This document shows positions 11,721 through 23,214 of a stretch of DNA of 64,000 nt, piece after piece. The notes under the pieces were generated by a model. It made no database searches, was not told the origin of the DNA, and was given only the letters and a program-made list of their open reading frames with translations. The number at the start of each line of letters is the position of its first letter. The stretch's first letter is position 1. The stretch lies in assembly GCA_030549335.1 (NCBI GenBank), contig CM060198.1, positions 47,147,353 to 47,211,352 on the forward strand, written 5' to 3'. Origin of the DNA: Pontederia crassipes (lineage: Eukaryota > Streptophyta > Magnoliopsida > Commelinales > Pontederiaceae). The position numbers and the translations under genes are program-made.

Positions 11721-13079
11721 TTAGAAAAATTTTTTAATTTCATCTTTTAGATTCTTGATTTCGTTGTTCAAGCATACACATTTTTCACATAATGATTTAA
11801 GTGTACTATTTTCTATTTTCAATTCTTCAATTAAGAATTCTAAACTAGTGTATTCTTCACTTAATATGTCACACTTTTCACATGCTCTAACATCTTTATC
11901 TTTCTTTTGTTTATTTTCAAATTCTATTTTTAGATTATTATATTTCTTTTTTAGGCATCCATATTTATTGATAAGATTTCTAAACTCATTATGCACATTA
12001 AAAGATTCACTATCACTAGAGCTAGATGAGTTAAATGATACCTCGTGGCTATTAGCCATTAGACATATGTAAGCTTCTTCATCATCACTTGAAGAGATGT
12101 TGGAATCATTTTCTTCATCTTCGCTTTCATCCCAAGTTGCTTGAAGAGCTTTTTTCTTCCTTTTTGAATTTTCTTCATCTTTTTCCTTTTTGCTCAAATT
12201 TGGACATTCATTTTTATAATGTCCAACCTTTTTGCATTCAAAGCAAGTTATTTGATTCTTGCTTGATTATGATCTTTTCTTGATGAAGCCATTTCTCTTC
12301 TTTTGCTTGGCAAAGTTGAGATATTTGTCAAGCTTCTTTGCATATAGGGCAAGCTTCTTGTCATCAAGATCTTCATCTTTCTCACTTGTGTCTTCCTCAT
12401 CTTTACTTGCTTTTAATACCAAAGTTTTTCTCTTTAGAGCATTTGCTTCTTCATCCTCCTCGATTCCGATCTCATATGTCAAGAGTGAACCTATAAGATC
12501 GTCGAAATCTAGTTTGTTCAAATCCTTCTCTTCGATCACGGTCCTCTTTGTATGCCATCTAGAGGAGAGGGACCTGAGAAACTTTTTTACCTTCTGAGAG
12601 TTAGATCTTGGCTCGCCTAAAGAAGCTAAGTCATTCACAATGTCATTAAAACGGACAACCATTTCATTTATAGATTCATTTTCAATCATTTTGAAAGAAT
12701 CGTATTGGTGATTTAGAATGTTCAATCTAGATTCCTTAACTTTGTCGGTTCCTTCATGTGTGATAATAAGCTTTTTCCAAATTCCATTAGCATTTAAACA
12801 ACTAGAAACCCGATTAAATTTCATAGGATCCAAAGCACAATAAAAAATGTTTTTAGCCTTCCAATCAAGTTTTATTAAAAGCCTTTCTCCTTCAGTATAT
12901 TCCAAAGGAGTTTTTCCACGTAAATCAAAATCATTTTGAATGATATCCCACATATCAATATCAATGGAGCACACATATGCTTGCATCCTAATTTTCCAAT
13001 ATGCAAAATTAGATGCATTAAAAAGCGGAGGATGATTAATCGATTGACCTTCAGCAAAACTATATCCACTTGATGCCAT
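11721..13079 (-). pseudogene. gag: Copia gag with CCHC zinc knuckle
   Basis: The ATG at 13079 starts MASSGYSFAEGQSINHPPLF, followed by NASNFAYWKIRMQAYV, the hallmark of the UBN2/Copia gag domain (bind-and-package capsid protein). Near residue 270 a single in-frame TAA (about 12267) interrupts the frame. Just after it, same frame, comes CFECKKVGHYKNEC, a C-x2-C-x4-H-x4-C knuckle that binds retroelement RNA. The remainder is acidic and serine-rich and then predicted coiled coil (CLKKKYNNLKIEFENKQKK). An upstream TTG-initiated extension is possible but the ATG context fits the family better. Confidence 0.85.
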
Positions 13080-13121
13080 AGCTCTAAAAGAATTTTTAAA
13101 TCTTAATAACAAGAGCAACCT

Positions 13122-13133
13122 GCTCTGATACCA
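13122..13133 (-). other. Copia primer-binding site (tRNA-iMet)
   Basis: Read on the - strand TGGTATCAGAGC, complementary to the 3' end of initiator tRNA-Met, two bases inside the 5' LTR. Confidence 0.88.
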
Positions 13134-13135
13134 AT

Positions 13136-14157
13136 TGTAGGATCGAAAGCACTAAGAGGGGGGTGATTGGTGTTTTAAAATCTTTTTCAAAAATCACTTT
13201 CAGAAAATCACTAAAACGAACACAAGCAAATAATAAAAAGGGGAGCAAGAAAGCAAACACAGTGAGTCACGATATGTTGACGAGGTTCGGCCCCAACTCT
13301 TTGGCCTACGTCCCCGCTCCGACTTCTCGACCTCGAGACCGCTGAAGATCCATATCTTTCTCTTTTCTTATAGGGAGAGAACAACCCTTTTTACACCACA
13401 CACCTTCTTCTCCGCTCAAGAGGTAAGGCACTTCTCTTTTACAACGATCTTTCAATCTTTTCTAGATGAGAGAATAAGAATTCCCTCTGCCTCTCTACTT
13501 TTACAAAATTTTCACACTCAAAGTTTTTGAAGAGAAAAGGGAAGAATTTACAAATTTGGGCTCAAGAACTTGAAATGCTCTTTTGAATGATCTTGCTTGC
13601 TTAGATAAGTTTTCTTCAAGCTTTGACACTCTTTTTATAGTGTTGTATAGCTGAGAATCTCGTCCAGATAATTTTCCATGATTTTCTTCTCAAAAAATAG
13701 TCGTTACTGTTCATCTAGCACTGTGACCATTGCAGAATATTTGTTGCCTTTCTGAGCTGTCCGGTCGACTGGTCCTTCAGACAAAACGTCGACCGGTATA
13801 GTCTCTACTTTTTCTAAAATTCATCATTTACTATTCGATCGACCGGTGCAATGACTGGAACATCAACCGGTACAGTCTCGACATTTTTTGAATTCGTCCC
13901 TGAGCTGTTCGGTCGACCGATGTAACGATCGGATCATCGACCAGTACAGTCTCGACATTTCTTCGACCGGCCTTCACAGTTGGTCGACCGTTCAGTCGAC
14001 CGGTCGTGTCCAGAAATTGCATTTTCATCGTTTCAATGGGCTATTTTTCTTGCAATTGAGATCATATCAATTCTACACCTGTATATCATCACTTGAGCAT
14101 AGATTAGTGTTTTTTATGTCCAATTTGATTTGTTATCATCAAAACATGAATTCAACA
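13136..14157 (-). repeat. Copia 5' LTR (right copy)
   Basis: 1022 bp, homologous to 4651-5732. It has lost about 60 bp, mainly in the palindrome cluster around 13730-13990. The exact AAACA duplication follows at 14158-14162. Confidence 0.88.
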
Positions 14158-14176
14158 AAACAAGGTAATGTGGTGG

Positions 14177-14879
14177 TGATATGAACTGGGAAGCATCCAT
14201 AAATGCAATTGATGGAAATAAGGATGATCGAGTGAAGTCCGATGATGATCAAGATAATGATGTGCATCTTACAAGATCCTTACGTCCACTTACAAGATCA
14301 AGAGCAAAATAACTTCAGAAGACAATAGAAAATCATTTACAAAGTGGGCATGAAACTACAAAACAAATCCAACTTCTCAATGTGTTACAAATTGGGCCGC
14401 ATGATGAGTCAGCATAACTTGGGCCAAATAAATCATAGTTTAATCATTTTTATTTGGAATTTTTGGAATTAATTACATATGGAATATGCTGAAGAGGATT
14501 GTAAAGAAATTGAGTTTGTTATTTTACTAATTAATTAGGTTACTTGTGGGCTAAGTTAGGATCTTTTCTTCTAGCCCAAATTCTATTTGTGGGGTCTATA
14601 AATACTGGTGTTTATTGTTATTTCAGACATCTTTGAATCTATGAAATTTAGCTTAATTGCTTTTGCTGTGAGAGAACTCCTGCAATCCGTTCTTCGAGAA
14701 CTTCTGCTGTTAATTACAAGGTTGGCTATCTTGTGATTAAATCCACCTATTTATAATATTGAATTCTTGATTCATTGTAATTTTAAGGTCGATATTCCGC
14801 TGCCTTGAAAATTCGTTTGATCTCGTTATTATCATATATTGTTCCGATCACTCAAGGCATTTTCTTGAGTATCGTATCA
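14177..14879 (+). repeat. CRM-type Gypsy 5' LTR
   Basis: Begins TGATATGAACTGGGAAGC and ends GTATCGTATCA. Compared with the 3' LTR it has lost about 24 bp near 14270 inside the region corresponding to the integrase tail. A likely TATA region (GGTCTATAAATACTGG) lies at about 14594-14609. Confidence 0.85.
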
Positions 14880-14881
14880 GT

Positions 14882-14894
14882 TGGTATCAGAGCC
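14882..14894 (+). other. Gypsy primer-binding site (tRNA-Met)
   Basis: TGGTATCAGAGCC two bases after the 5' LTR, the usual minus-strand primer site. Confidence 0.88.
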
Positions 14895-14899
14895 GCATT

Positions 14900-15740
14900 T
14901 TCGATTCGATTTTTTAGTTATCTTCCATTATTCCAATTTTTTCTCCTATTCCGGTTTTGAAAAAAAAACACAAAAAATTTGGTTTGTTTGTTCTTCAAAC
15001 CTTAGCCGTCATCCTTTCATTCTTCAAATTCTGCTATAGTTTAAAAAAAACCACACAAAAAAAATTCTGCTCATTTATTCTTGAAACCCTAGTCATCATC
15101 CTTCTCAATCCTTCAAAGTCTGTTGCATTTAAAAAAAATCCAAAAATAGAAAAAAAAGGAAAGTGTAAGAAAGGAGAAGGGAAGAACAAAAAAAGAATCT
15201 AAAAAAAAGAAGAAAAAAAGAAGAAAAAAAGGATTCAAAAGAAAGAGGAGAGAAAAAAAAAGGAAAAATTATTTTTGAAGAAAAGTGCAAAGAAATTTTA
15301 AAAATAGAGCAATTTGACTCAAGGAAGGGTGATCTTTGATTTCATTCCAATTCTGAATTTTTTTTTATATCTGTCCCTATTTGACAACATTTTCCTGATT
15401 TCTATTCCAAAACAATTCATTACATATCTATCCTTATTTGACAATCTTTTTTTCTGATCTCTATTCTAAAATCAACTTCAAGTATTCTTTCAATCATATT
15501 GATAAATCAGATTGATTGCAATCATATTGATAAATCAGATTGATTCAATCACACATTAGCTTTGTATTGACTTGCATTAGTTCTCCTAAAACTTGTTGGA
15601 GGGTTCAAAAAGGCTGAATGGTAAGTACAATTGAGGGAAAAATTCAAATAGAGTTGAGGTAAAATACGAGTGTCACCACTGAGTGCCACCACGTGAGGTA
15701 TTGTGATTATTTTACTAACTTTTGTTGCAGAAATTTCCTA
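14900..15740 (+). other. Untranslated leader of the CRM-type element
   Basis: AT-rich leader with a purine-rich A/G run at 15190-15260 and a 28-bp tandem duplication (unit CAATCATATTGATAAATCAG...) at 15491-15546. No coding potential is seen. Confidence 0.55.
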
Positions 15741-15742
15741 CA

Positions 15743-16660
15743 ATGTTAGCAGATGACAAAGAGATTAATCCTAGAAACGAAGAAATTGATCCGACAAGGA
15801 TGATGGAAGTCATTGACGCAACATTTTTAGCATTTTGGAAACATGATTACTGAACTTCACGATGAAGTAGATGTGTAGAAGGATCAAATTGCACAACTAC
15901 AATAGGTTATTCAACCAAACAAAAGAAGAGATCGCCGAAGACACCATGTTGTTGATGATGAAGAGATGGAAGAGGAAGATGATGAAGCCTTTGATATATA
16001 TTGGAGAAGGCATAGACATGTTCAGATTGGAGGTAGAAGAAATGAACAAGAAAGGGAACAAGATAGGGATGTTACTAATCGAAACACAAGTTCAATTAAA
16101 CTATCTCTCCCTACCTTTCAAGGTAAAACTGGTCCCAATGTCGATATTGAGTGGGAACAAAGGATGGAAAGTATATTTAATTGTCATAATTACTTTGATG
16201 AGAAAAAGGTTAAACTTGCTATTGTATCTTTTGTTGATTATGCTATTACTTGGTGGAATCAATTAATCATTATTAGGCACAGAAATCGAGAGCCTCCATT
16301 TAAAAATTGGAATGATATGAAAATTATATTAATGAAAAGATTTGTTCCTCTGTCATATTATCGTGACTTACGTATGAAATTGCAGACTATGAGGCAGGGG
16401 TCAAAGACCGTTGAAAAGTACTATAAAGAGATGGAAATGACACTCATCCGAGCTAACATAAATGAGGATTGAGAAGACACAATTGCAAGATTCATATGCG
16501 GGCTGAATCGAGAGATTTCCAGAGTTGTGGAATTGCAAAAGTATTTGGAGTTGGATGAAGTTCTGCATAAGGTTATAAAGGTTGAGAAGCAATTGAAGAA
16601 AGATATTCGTCCAAATAGCAAATCTGAAAGTTCAAATTTTGCTTGGAAATCAAAATGACA
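15743..16660 (+). pseudogene. gag: CRM-type gag
   Basis: A plausible ATG at 15743 starts MLADDKEINPRNEEIDPTRM but the frame breaks near 15853. The capsid part is open from 15966 to 16472: LPTFQGKTGPNVDIEWEQRM, AITWWNQL and FVPLSYYRDL are classic Retrotrans_gag landmarks. A TGA at 16470-16472 interrupts the domain, which continues in the same frame as [20 protein letters not shown]. The protein would form the virus-like capsid. The frame breaks show that it is dead. Confidence 0.8.
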
Positions 16661-16697
16661 TGCAAATTCCAAGTTAGTTGATAAGACAACTCAAAAA

Positions 16698-17340
16698 TTG
16701 GAAGAGAAAAACAAGGCTGAACATTCCAACTCAAAGGACAAAGATATTGCCTCTAATAGTTCGCAAAGGACTCGGGATATTAAATGTTTTTATTGTCTTG
16801 GTTCAGGTCATATGGCTTCACAATGTCCAAATAAACATGCTATGATGGACAACGGTGATATTGCATCTGAAGAAGAGTTATCACAAGAGAATCCAGGAGA
16901 AAAAAGTGGAGAAGAAATTGAAGAAGTTGGGAAAAATTTCATGATTCTGAGAACATTACATATAAATGTCCACGAAAACACTGAAGAACTTCAAAGAGAT
17001 AATATCTTTTATGCTCGTTGTTGTGTGCAAGATCGTACTTGTGGGCTGATCATTGATAGTGGGAGTTGTGTTAATGTGGCAAGTGAGTTTATGGTTGACA
17101 AGCTTGGTTTATCCACTTTGAAGCATCCAAAACCTTACAAGCTCCAATGGTTAAATGAAAATGGAGAGCTCAAAGTTACAAAACAGGTGTTGATATCTTT
17201 TTCTATTGGGAAGTATGCTGATGAGGTGTTGTACGATGTTGTACCTATGCAGGCATGCCACATCTTACTTGGGAGACCTTGACAGTTTGATAGACGTGCC
17301 ACACATGATGGTTACACAAATCACTATAGTTTCCACAAGG
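16698..17340 (+). pseudogene. CRM-type zinc knuckle and aspartic protease
   Basis: CFYCLGSGHMASQC is a C-x2-C-x4-H-x4-C knuckle at about residues 34-47 of the open segment. The retropepsin follows: GLIIDSGSCVNVASEFMVDK contains the D-S-G active site, and HILLGRP near the end is the usual flap-distal motif. The next codon, normally tryptophan, is TGA at 17281-17283, and the following residues (QFDRRATHDG) match the continuing family sequence in the same frame. Confidence 0.82.
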
Positions 17341-17779
17341 ACAAGTGACATAGCACACTAGTACCATTATTACCACACCAAGTGTTTGAGGAGCAATTGT
17401 AAATAAAGAAATCCATGTCCACTTATTAAAGGAACCTCAAAATGCTAGTCAAGTTCAGCCAACACAAAAAGAGTGAGAGTAGAGTTGAAAATCAGAGAGG
17501 AAAAAGAAACGATGTAAAAGTGAGCATGGTGAAAGAAGAGAAAGGAAGAGTTGAAAATCTGAGTGCAAACAACGAAAAAGAAAAAGTAGACAGGGTAAGA
17601 GGAGATGAAAAGCAAGTGAGCAGGAAAGATAAAAAATGAGTGTTGTAGCTAGAGTGAGTGAAAATCAAGAAGTTTATAACTCAATGAGGCCAATGATCTT
17701 GTTATTATATAAGGAGGTCTACTTGTCTAATGCTGACACTCCTCTACCTAGTGTTGTTATTTCTTTATTGCAGGAATTT

Positions 17780-19381
17780 CAAGACGTCTTGCCCGATGAA
17801 ATACCTTAAGGTTTACCTCAAATTAGAGGAATTGAACACCAGATTGACATCATTCCGGGTGCACAAATTCCAAATCATCTAGCTTACCGAAGCAACCCTG
17901 AAGAAACAAAAGAGTTACAAAGACAGGTGGAAGAACTCCTTTCTAAAGGGCTTATTCGTGAGAGCATGAACCCTTGTGTTGTCCCTGTTTTACTAGTGTC
18001 AAAGAAAGATGGGACTTGGCGAATGTGTGTTGATTGTTGTGCAGTAAATAAGATTACGGAAAAATATCGACATTATATTCCTCAGTTAGATGATATGCTT
18101 GATGAGTTGCATGATTCTACTAAATTTTCTAAGATTGATTTAAAGAGTGGATATCATCAAATTCGAATGAGGGAAGATGAATGGAAGACTGTCTTTAAAA
18201 CAAAACATGGTTTATATGAGTGATTGATTATGCCCTTTGGTCTCACAAATGCACCTAGTACTTTTATGAGATTAATGAATCATGTCTTGCGCGCTTTTAT
18301 AAGCAAATTTGTTGTTGTGCATTTTGATGACATCTTGATTTATAGTAAGTGCTTAACTGGTCATGTTGAACATTTAAGACTTGTGCTCAAGACTTTAAGG
18401 CATGAAAAGTTATATGCTAACATGAAAAAGTGTGATTTTTGCATGGATAGAGTACACTTTCTTGGCTTTGTTGTTAGTTCTAAAGGTGTAGAAGTTGATG
18501 AAGAAAAAGTCAAAGCAATTAAAGAATGGCCTACACCGAAGACGGTGACGGACATGCGAAGTTTTCATGGGCTAGTTAGCTTCTATCGCAGATGTGTGCC
18601 AAATTTTAGCACTCTAGCTTCTCTTTTGACTGAAGTAATAAAGAAGAATGTTGGCTTCCGGTGGATAGAAGAATAGGAGAACGCCTTCAACACATTGAAA
18701 GATAAGCTAAGTTCAGCTCCTTTACTTGTTTTATCTGATTTTACTAAAACTTTTGAAATAGAATGTGATGCTTCAGGAATTGGTATTGGTGTTGTTCTAA
18801 TGCAGGAAGGAAGACCAATTGCTTATTTTAGTGAGAAACTCAATGGCGCAGCTCTTAACTATCCCACATATGACAAGGAGCTTTATGCATTGGTGAGAGC
18901 TTTAGAGACTTGGCAACACTATTTGTGGTCCAAAGAATTTGTCATTCATTCATACCATGAATCCTTAAAACATTTGAAGGGACAAGGTAAGCTAAATCGA
19001 CGACATGGTCACTGGGTTGAATTCATTGAAATGTTTCCTTTTGTTATCAAATATAAACATGGAAAGGAAAACATAGTTGTTGTTGTGTTGTCACGAAAGT
19101 ATACACTTATCTCATTACTTGATGCAAAATTCCTGGGTTTTGAAAATTTGAAAGATTTGTATGAGAAAGATCTTAATTTCTCTATTGTGTTTAAAGCTTG
19201 TGAAAAATTTGGTTTTAAAAATTTTTACAGATTTGAAGGGTATTTGTTTCACAAGAATAAGCTATGTATTCCTCATTGCTTTGTGCGTGAATTGCTTGTT
19301 AAAGAATCACATGCGGGAGGATTGATGGGGCATTTTGAAGTTTTGAAAACTTTAGAAATTTTGAAAGAACATTTCTTTTAG
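17780..19381 (+). pseudogene. pol: CRM-type reverse transcriptase and RNase H
   Basis: Finger and palm motifs are clear: [40 protein letters not shown], then [15 protein letters not shown] and VVHFDDILIYSK. The catalytic box is FDD where YVDD/FIDD is usual, so the two aspartates survive. In-frame stops lie at about 18221-18223 and 18674-18676. RNase H starts [20 protein letters not shown] and keeps [20 protein letters not shown]. However, the expected HTDHESLKHL reads [10 protein letters not shown] and the expected NVVADALSR reads IVVVVLSR, so metal-binding aspartates are lost. Confidence 0.85.
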
Positions 19382-20533
19382 CCTCACATGAAGAGAGATG
19401 CGCAACAAAATTATTCTAATTGCATAGCATGCAGGAAGGCTAAATCTAAAGTTAGACCCCATGGATTATATATGCCTTTGCCAGTTCCTAGTCATCCTTG
19501 GACTGATGCTTTCATGGATTTTGTTCTAGGTTTGCCCCGGTCTAGAAGTGGAAAAGACTCCATATTTGTTGTTGTTGACAGGTTTTCAAAAATAGCACAC
19601 TTCATTCCTTGTCGTAAAAGTAATGATGCTACTCATGTTGCAGATTTATTCTTTAAAAAGGTTGTGCGCCTACATGGCATTCCAAAAACTATTATAAGTG
19701 ATAGGGATGTCAAATTTTTGAGCCACTTTTGGCATGTTCTATGGGATACGTTGGGTACAAAATTGCCATATTCTAATACTTGCCACCCGCAAACTGATGG
19801 GCAAACCGTGATAATAAATCGAACTCTTGGTATTTTACTGCGTGCTGTGATAAAGAAAAATTTGAAATCTTGGGAAGAACGCTTGCCTATAATTGAATTT
19901 GCTTATAATAGAACATTGCATACATCTACCAAGTTTACTCCTTTTGAAGTTGTTTATGGCTTTAATCCATTAACTCCTTTAGATTTGATTCCACTGCCAG
20001 TGAAAGAAGTTGCCAATCTAGATGGCAAAAGGAAAGCTGAATTGGTTAAGAAGATTCATGAGGATACTAGGCATCATATTCTTCAAAGGAATGAACAAGT
20101 TGCTAGTCGCTCAAATATCAAGAGGAATAAGATTACTTTCCAACCAGGAGATTTTGTTTGGATACATTTCAGAAAAGAGAGATTTCCACAAGAACGAAAG
20201 TCAAAGTTGCATCCACATGGAGATGGTCCTTTCAAGATCATCGAGAAAATTAATGACAACGCCTATAGAGTTGACTTGCAAGGTAAGTATCAAGTGAGTT
20301 CTACTTTCAATGTTACTGACTTGTCTCCTTTTGATTTTAATGCAAATTTGAGGACGAATCCTTTTGAAGAGGAGGAGAATGATATGAACTGGGAAGCATC
20401 CATAAATGCAATTGATGGAAATAAGGATGATCGAATAAAGTCTGATGATGATCAAGATAATAATGTGCATCTTCGAGATAAAGAAACTGATCAAGAATCC
20501 TTACGTCCACTTACAAGATCAAGAGCAAAATAA
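19250..20533 (+). pseudogene. CRM-type integrase with LTR-encoded C-terminal tail
   Basis: The N-terminal HHCC zinc module is split by a TAG at 19379-19381 ([11 protein letters not shown] ... CIACRKAK). The core gives [20 protein letters not shown] (first D) and [20 protein letters not shown] (second D), but the third position reads [12 protein letters not shown] where the family has TDGQTEVVNRTL, so the catalytic glutamate is valine. The C-terminal part ([23 protein letters not shown]) fits CRM chromoviruses. The frame crosses into the 3' LTR at 20380 and stops at 20533 after RPLTRSRAK. In CRM elements this tail is linked to centromeric targeting; that role here is inference. Confidence 0.85.
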
Positions 20534-21106
20534 CTTCAGAAGGCAATAGAAAATCATTTACAAAGTGAGCATGAAACTACAAATCAGATCCAACTTCTCA
20601 ATGTTTTACAACTTGGGCCACATGATGAGTCAACATAACTTGGGCCAAATAAATCATAGTTTAACCATATTTATTTAGAATTTTTAGAATTAATTACATA
20701 TGAAATATGCTGAAGAGGATTGTAACAGAAATTGAGTTTGTTATTTTACTAAGTTAATTAGGTTACTTGTGGGCTAAGTTAGGGTCTTTTCTTCCAGCCC
20801 AAATTCTATTTGTGTGGTCTATAAATATTGGTGTTTATTGTTATTTCAGACATCTTTGAATCTATGAAATTTAGCTTAATTGCTTTTGCTGTGAGGGAAC
20901 TCCTGCAATCCGTTCTTCGGAAACTTCCGCCGTTAATTACAAAGTTGGCTATCTTGTGATTAAATCCATCTATTTATAATATCGATTGCTTGGTTCATTA
21001 TAATCTTAAGGTTGATATTCCGCTGCCTTGAAAATTTATTTGATCTCGTTTCTCTTTATTATCATATATTGTTCCGGTCACTCAAGGTATTGTTCTTGAG
21101 TATCGT
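20380..21106 (+). repeat. CRM-type Gypsy 3' LTR
   Basis: About 727 bp, homologous to 14177-14879. Its first 154 bp encode the end of the integrase frame. It ends GAGTATCGT, four bases short of the 5' LTR. Confidence 0.85.
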
Positions 21107-21173
21107 GGGGCCTTGAGAATTTTAAATAAATTAACCGATAATATATCTAGATTACCTCATACCAAACGACCCC

Positions 21174-22300
21174 TATGAGCAGTGGGCGTGACCAATTCGT
21201 TGGTCTTCCGGCTCTTATGCGTGGCCTCGTAGACCATGTGAATTTCGATAGGACTGTCTTGTTTCTCCTCCTGCAATAAAGTTTCAAATTTTATAAAATA
21301 AATATAAGATAAAAGTTTGATTATTCGATTTTGTATCTACATTTTCGTGCGTCAATGTTGCTCGTCAAATCAAATCAACCCACCTGTGTGGATGTGGGCC
21401 TTGGGCTTCGAAAATTTGTTGACTCTTGCCTTTTCCAATTTCTTTGCCATTGTTCATCCATCATGTATGAACATCAAATACTTGAACTTGGAAAATAATA
21501 AATTTAATAAAAATAATTCAAATATAAACTTACTGACCATTGCATACATAACGACTCCCAAACTCAATGCCTAATATGCCTTGGGCATCATTATATGTCA
21601 TGCTCCAAATTGAGACCGGCGGATGTGACAACTTTATGAAACTTATACAGTTAGTTTCGGAGGTGTTTCGCAGCCATCTCCTCAAAAGCTCCAGACTAAG
21701 ATTCGGATGAAGTTGATTTGCATCCTAAACAATATTATAAAAGTTAGTAATTCAAAAATAATATAAAATAAATTATGTAATTCAAAAAGAAGATCATACC
21801 GTAAACGCTCGAAAGATGTCATCCCGCACAGAAACCGAAACATCTTTTCACGATCCTACCCCTTACGGCAAGTGGGAAAGAACATCTCGCATGGTACTAT
21901 CAGGTATGGAAGTGATCTTGTAATTTACAAAAAAGAATTAATTTCAATGATAAGCAAAACAATAATAAAATATAACTTTTTTAACTTATTGTCGAGCAAT
22001 ATCATTGACGGTGATCACCCCATTATCGTATAATCCTTCTTCTTCTGTCAAAGAGTAATCATCACCCACTACAGCAAAAGTAGGCTGAGAAGGTCCAACA
22101 TCATCGACAAGCCCTGGTACAAAGTAAATCATTAGTGCAATAACAAATTAAACTAATGATAATTGATATATGTACAATAAAATTATCACATCGAGTGATG
22201 TCTATTGTTGTCTGATCCGCGATAGTCCGTTTGTCAGAATGTGACAAGCCGAGTACTTGTGCTATCGACGACGTAGCAGACGTAGTGGACAATTAGTTAT
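21174..22300 (-). pseudogene. CACTA transposase (Ptta/En/Spm type), upstream exons
   Basis: On the - strand, 21174-21275 encodes LQEEKQDSPIEIHMVYEATH followed by KSRKTNELVTPTAHRG, the TH-x-R-K-x-x-E-F/L-V segment that directly precedes the E-KYG motif found at 2464-2541. Further upstream, about 21370-21480 gives MAKKLEKARVNKFSKPKAHI plus HTGG, resembling the NK-NRSK-HTTGS stretch of the same family. Segments at 21560-21725 and 21790-21905 carry stops but are exon-like. Introns are AT-rich. The gene is broken by stops and by the 18.5-kb nested insertion. Confidence 0.58.
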
Positions 22301-22689
22301 CGTCTTGCATAGGGTAGCATTAAAGCATATGACATATGGATCGTACTATTTAGCATAAGAATTATTACTAGCAAAAAAATTAATTCCTAGCAAATTAACT
22401 AAGGATACATCATTAGAACATCAAGAATATCAAGTTACATGCATGAGATGAATGTTTATGCATTGAACATGAAGAAAAAGCAATTAACTAGGGATTACAA
22501 CAATACTACGCCCTAATCCAATGGAATGCATATAAAAAGCAATTAACTAGGCATTACAATAATTAACTAGGCATTACAACAATCTAATTTCATGTCATTC
22601 AACCTAATTTACGTCTCTTAGGCATTACAACATCTATCATGCAATCATAATAATACTAACATATTAAACAACATTAACGTATAGCATGA

Positions 22690-23170
22690 TCGAACTATAC
22701 ATCTACATAACATTCACAACACAGTGGTGGCGGAGCTATAGGGTGGCAGCGGACTCCTACTTTCATGCAGGGCAGTGGCCGAACTACAAGGCGGCAGTTA
22801 GAGCAGTGGGCGGCGGCCGGAGCAGCAAGGCGGCTGCCGGAGCAGTAGGGCGGTGGCAGCAGCAGCGCGTGGGTACAATTGTAGGGTGGCAGAACCAAGT
22901 GTGGCGGAGCAATTGCAGGCGGCAAAGCAATGGTAGGGTACCGGAGCAAGTGCGTCAGGGTCAGTCGGCAGAAGCAACATGTCGGCGTCGGGGTTGGGGT
23001 CGGGAGCAAGTGCGACGGGGTCGGGCGGTGAAAATAGGGCGACGGCGGAAGCAATGCGTCGGGGTGGGGATTGGGTGGCAATGGAAGCAACACGTCAGCG
23101 TCGGGGCAGAAGCAACGTGTCGACGTCAAGGTCGATCGGCGGAAGCAGGGCATTGGGCATAGAAGTAAAA
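22690..23170 (-). other. GC-rich degenerate repeat, probable CACTA 5' coding region
   Basis: GC-rich sequence built of imperfect GGCGGC/GGAGCAG and GTCGGGGT-type units. Both strands stay open for 150 codons or more only because of composition. Its place upstream of the transposase exons suggests a low-complexity N-terminal region or a 5' leader. No domain is recognised. Confidence 0.35.
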
Positions 23171-23214
23171 TAGTAAAAAGTAAAAAATCTTAGAAGAGGA
23201 GTTAGAGATTTAAC

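Larger units (their letters stand above)
4651..14157 (-). mobile_element. Full-length Ty1/Copia retrotransposon, SIRE/Maximus type
   Basis: Two LTRs begin TGTAGGATCG on the + strand and end ATTAAACA/ATTCAACA, with a perfect 5-bp target duplication AAACA. The - strand carries gag, integrase, reverse transcriptase and RNase H in Copia order, then an extra ORF between pol and the 3' LTR, as in the SIRE/Maximus lineage. The primer-binding site is complementary to initiator tRNA-Met and the polypurine tract is clear. Gag and pol contain single stops and one frameshift, so this copy is not autonomous, but the decay is light. LTR indels and scattered substitutions suggest moderate age. Confidence 0.92.
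14177..21106 (+). mobile_element. Full-length Ty3/Gypsy chromovirus, CRM-type
   Basis: LTRs at 14177-14879 and 20380-21106 bound a 5.5-kb interior with a tRNA-Met primer-binding site, gag, protease, reverse transcriptase, RNase H and integrase in Gypsy order. There is no classical chromodomain. Instead the integrase frame runs into the 3' LTR and ends [10 protein letters not shown], as in centromeric CRM elements, where the CR motif is partly LTR-encoded. The integrase sequence ([20 protein letters not shown] and [12 protein letters not shown]) also fits CRM. Many stops and a lost catalytic glutamate make it inactive. The 3' LTR lacks the last four bases (ATCA) of its partner and no clean target duplication is visible, so the right end may be damaged. 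Confidence 0.85.
2630..21173. mobile_element. PIF/Harbinger-like MITE, split by nested insertions
   Basis: The left end GGGGCCATTTGGTGCATCAC and the right end, inverted, GGGGTCGTTTGGTATGAGGT form imperfect terminal inverted repeats of the GGG-(N)-GTTTGGT type seen in Tourist/Harbinger MITEs. The outside trinucleotides TAC and TAT could be a decayed 3-bp target duplication. Removing the Pack-MULE, the Copia and the Gypsy element leaves only about 570 bp at 2630-2929, 4453-4650, 14163-14176 and 21107-21173, a normal MITE size. It sits between two transposase exons of the CACTA element, so it probably landed in an intron. Confidence 0.5.

Noticed and set aside
21101..21115. A perfect target duplication for the CRM-type element
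   Set aside because: GGTGG at the left and GGGGC at the right do not match well, and the right LTR lacks its last four bases.
22686..23162. Long frames on both strands (about 150 codons each)
   Set aside because: Stops are rare only because the DNA is GC-rich repeats; no domain is recognisable.
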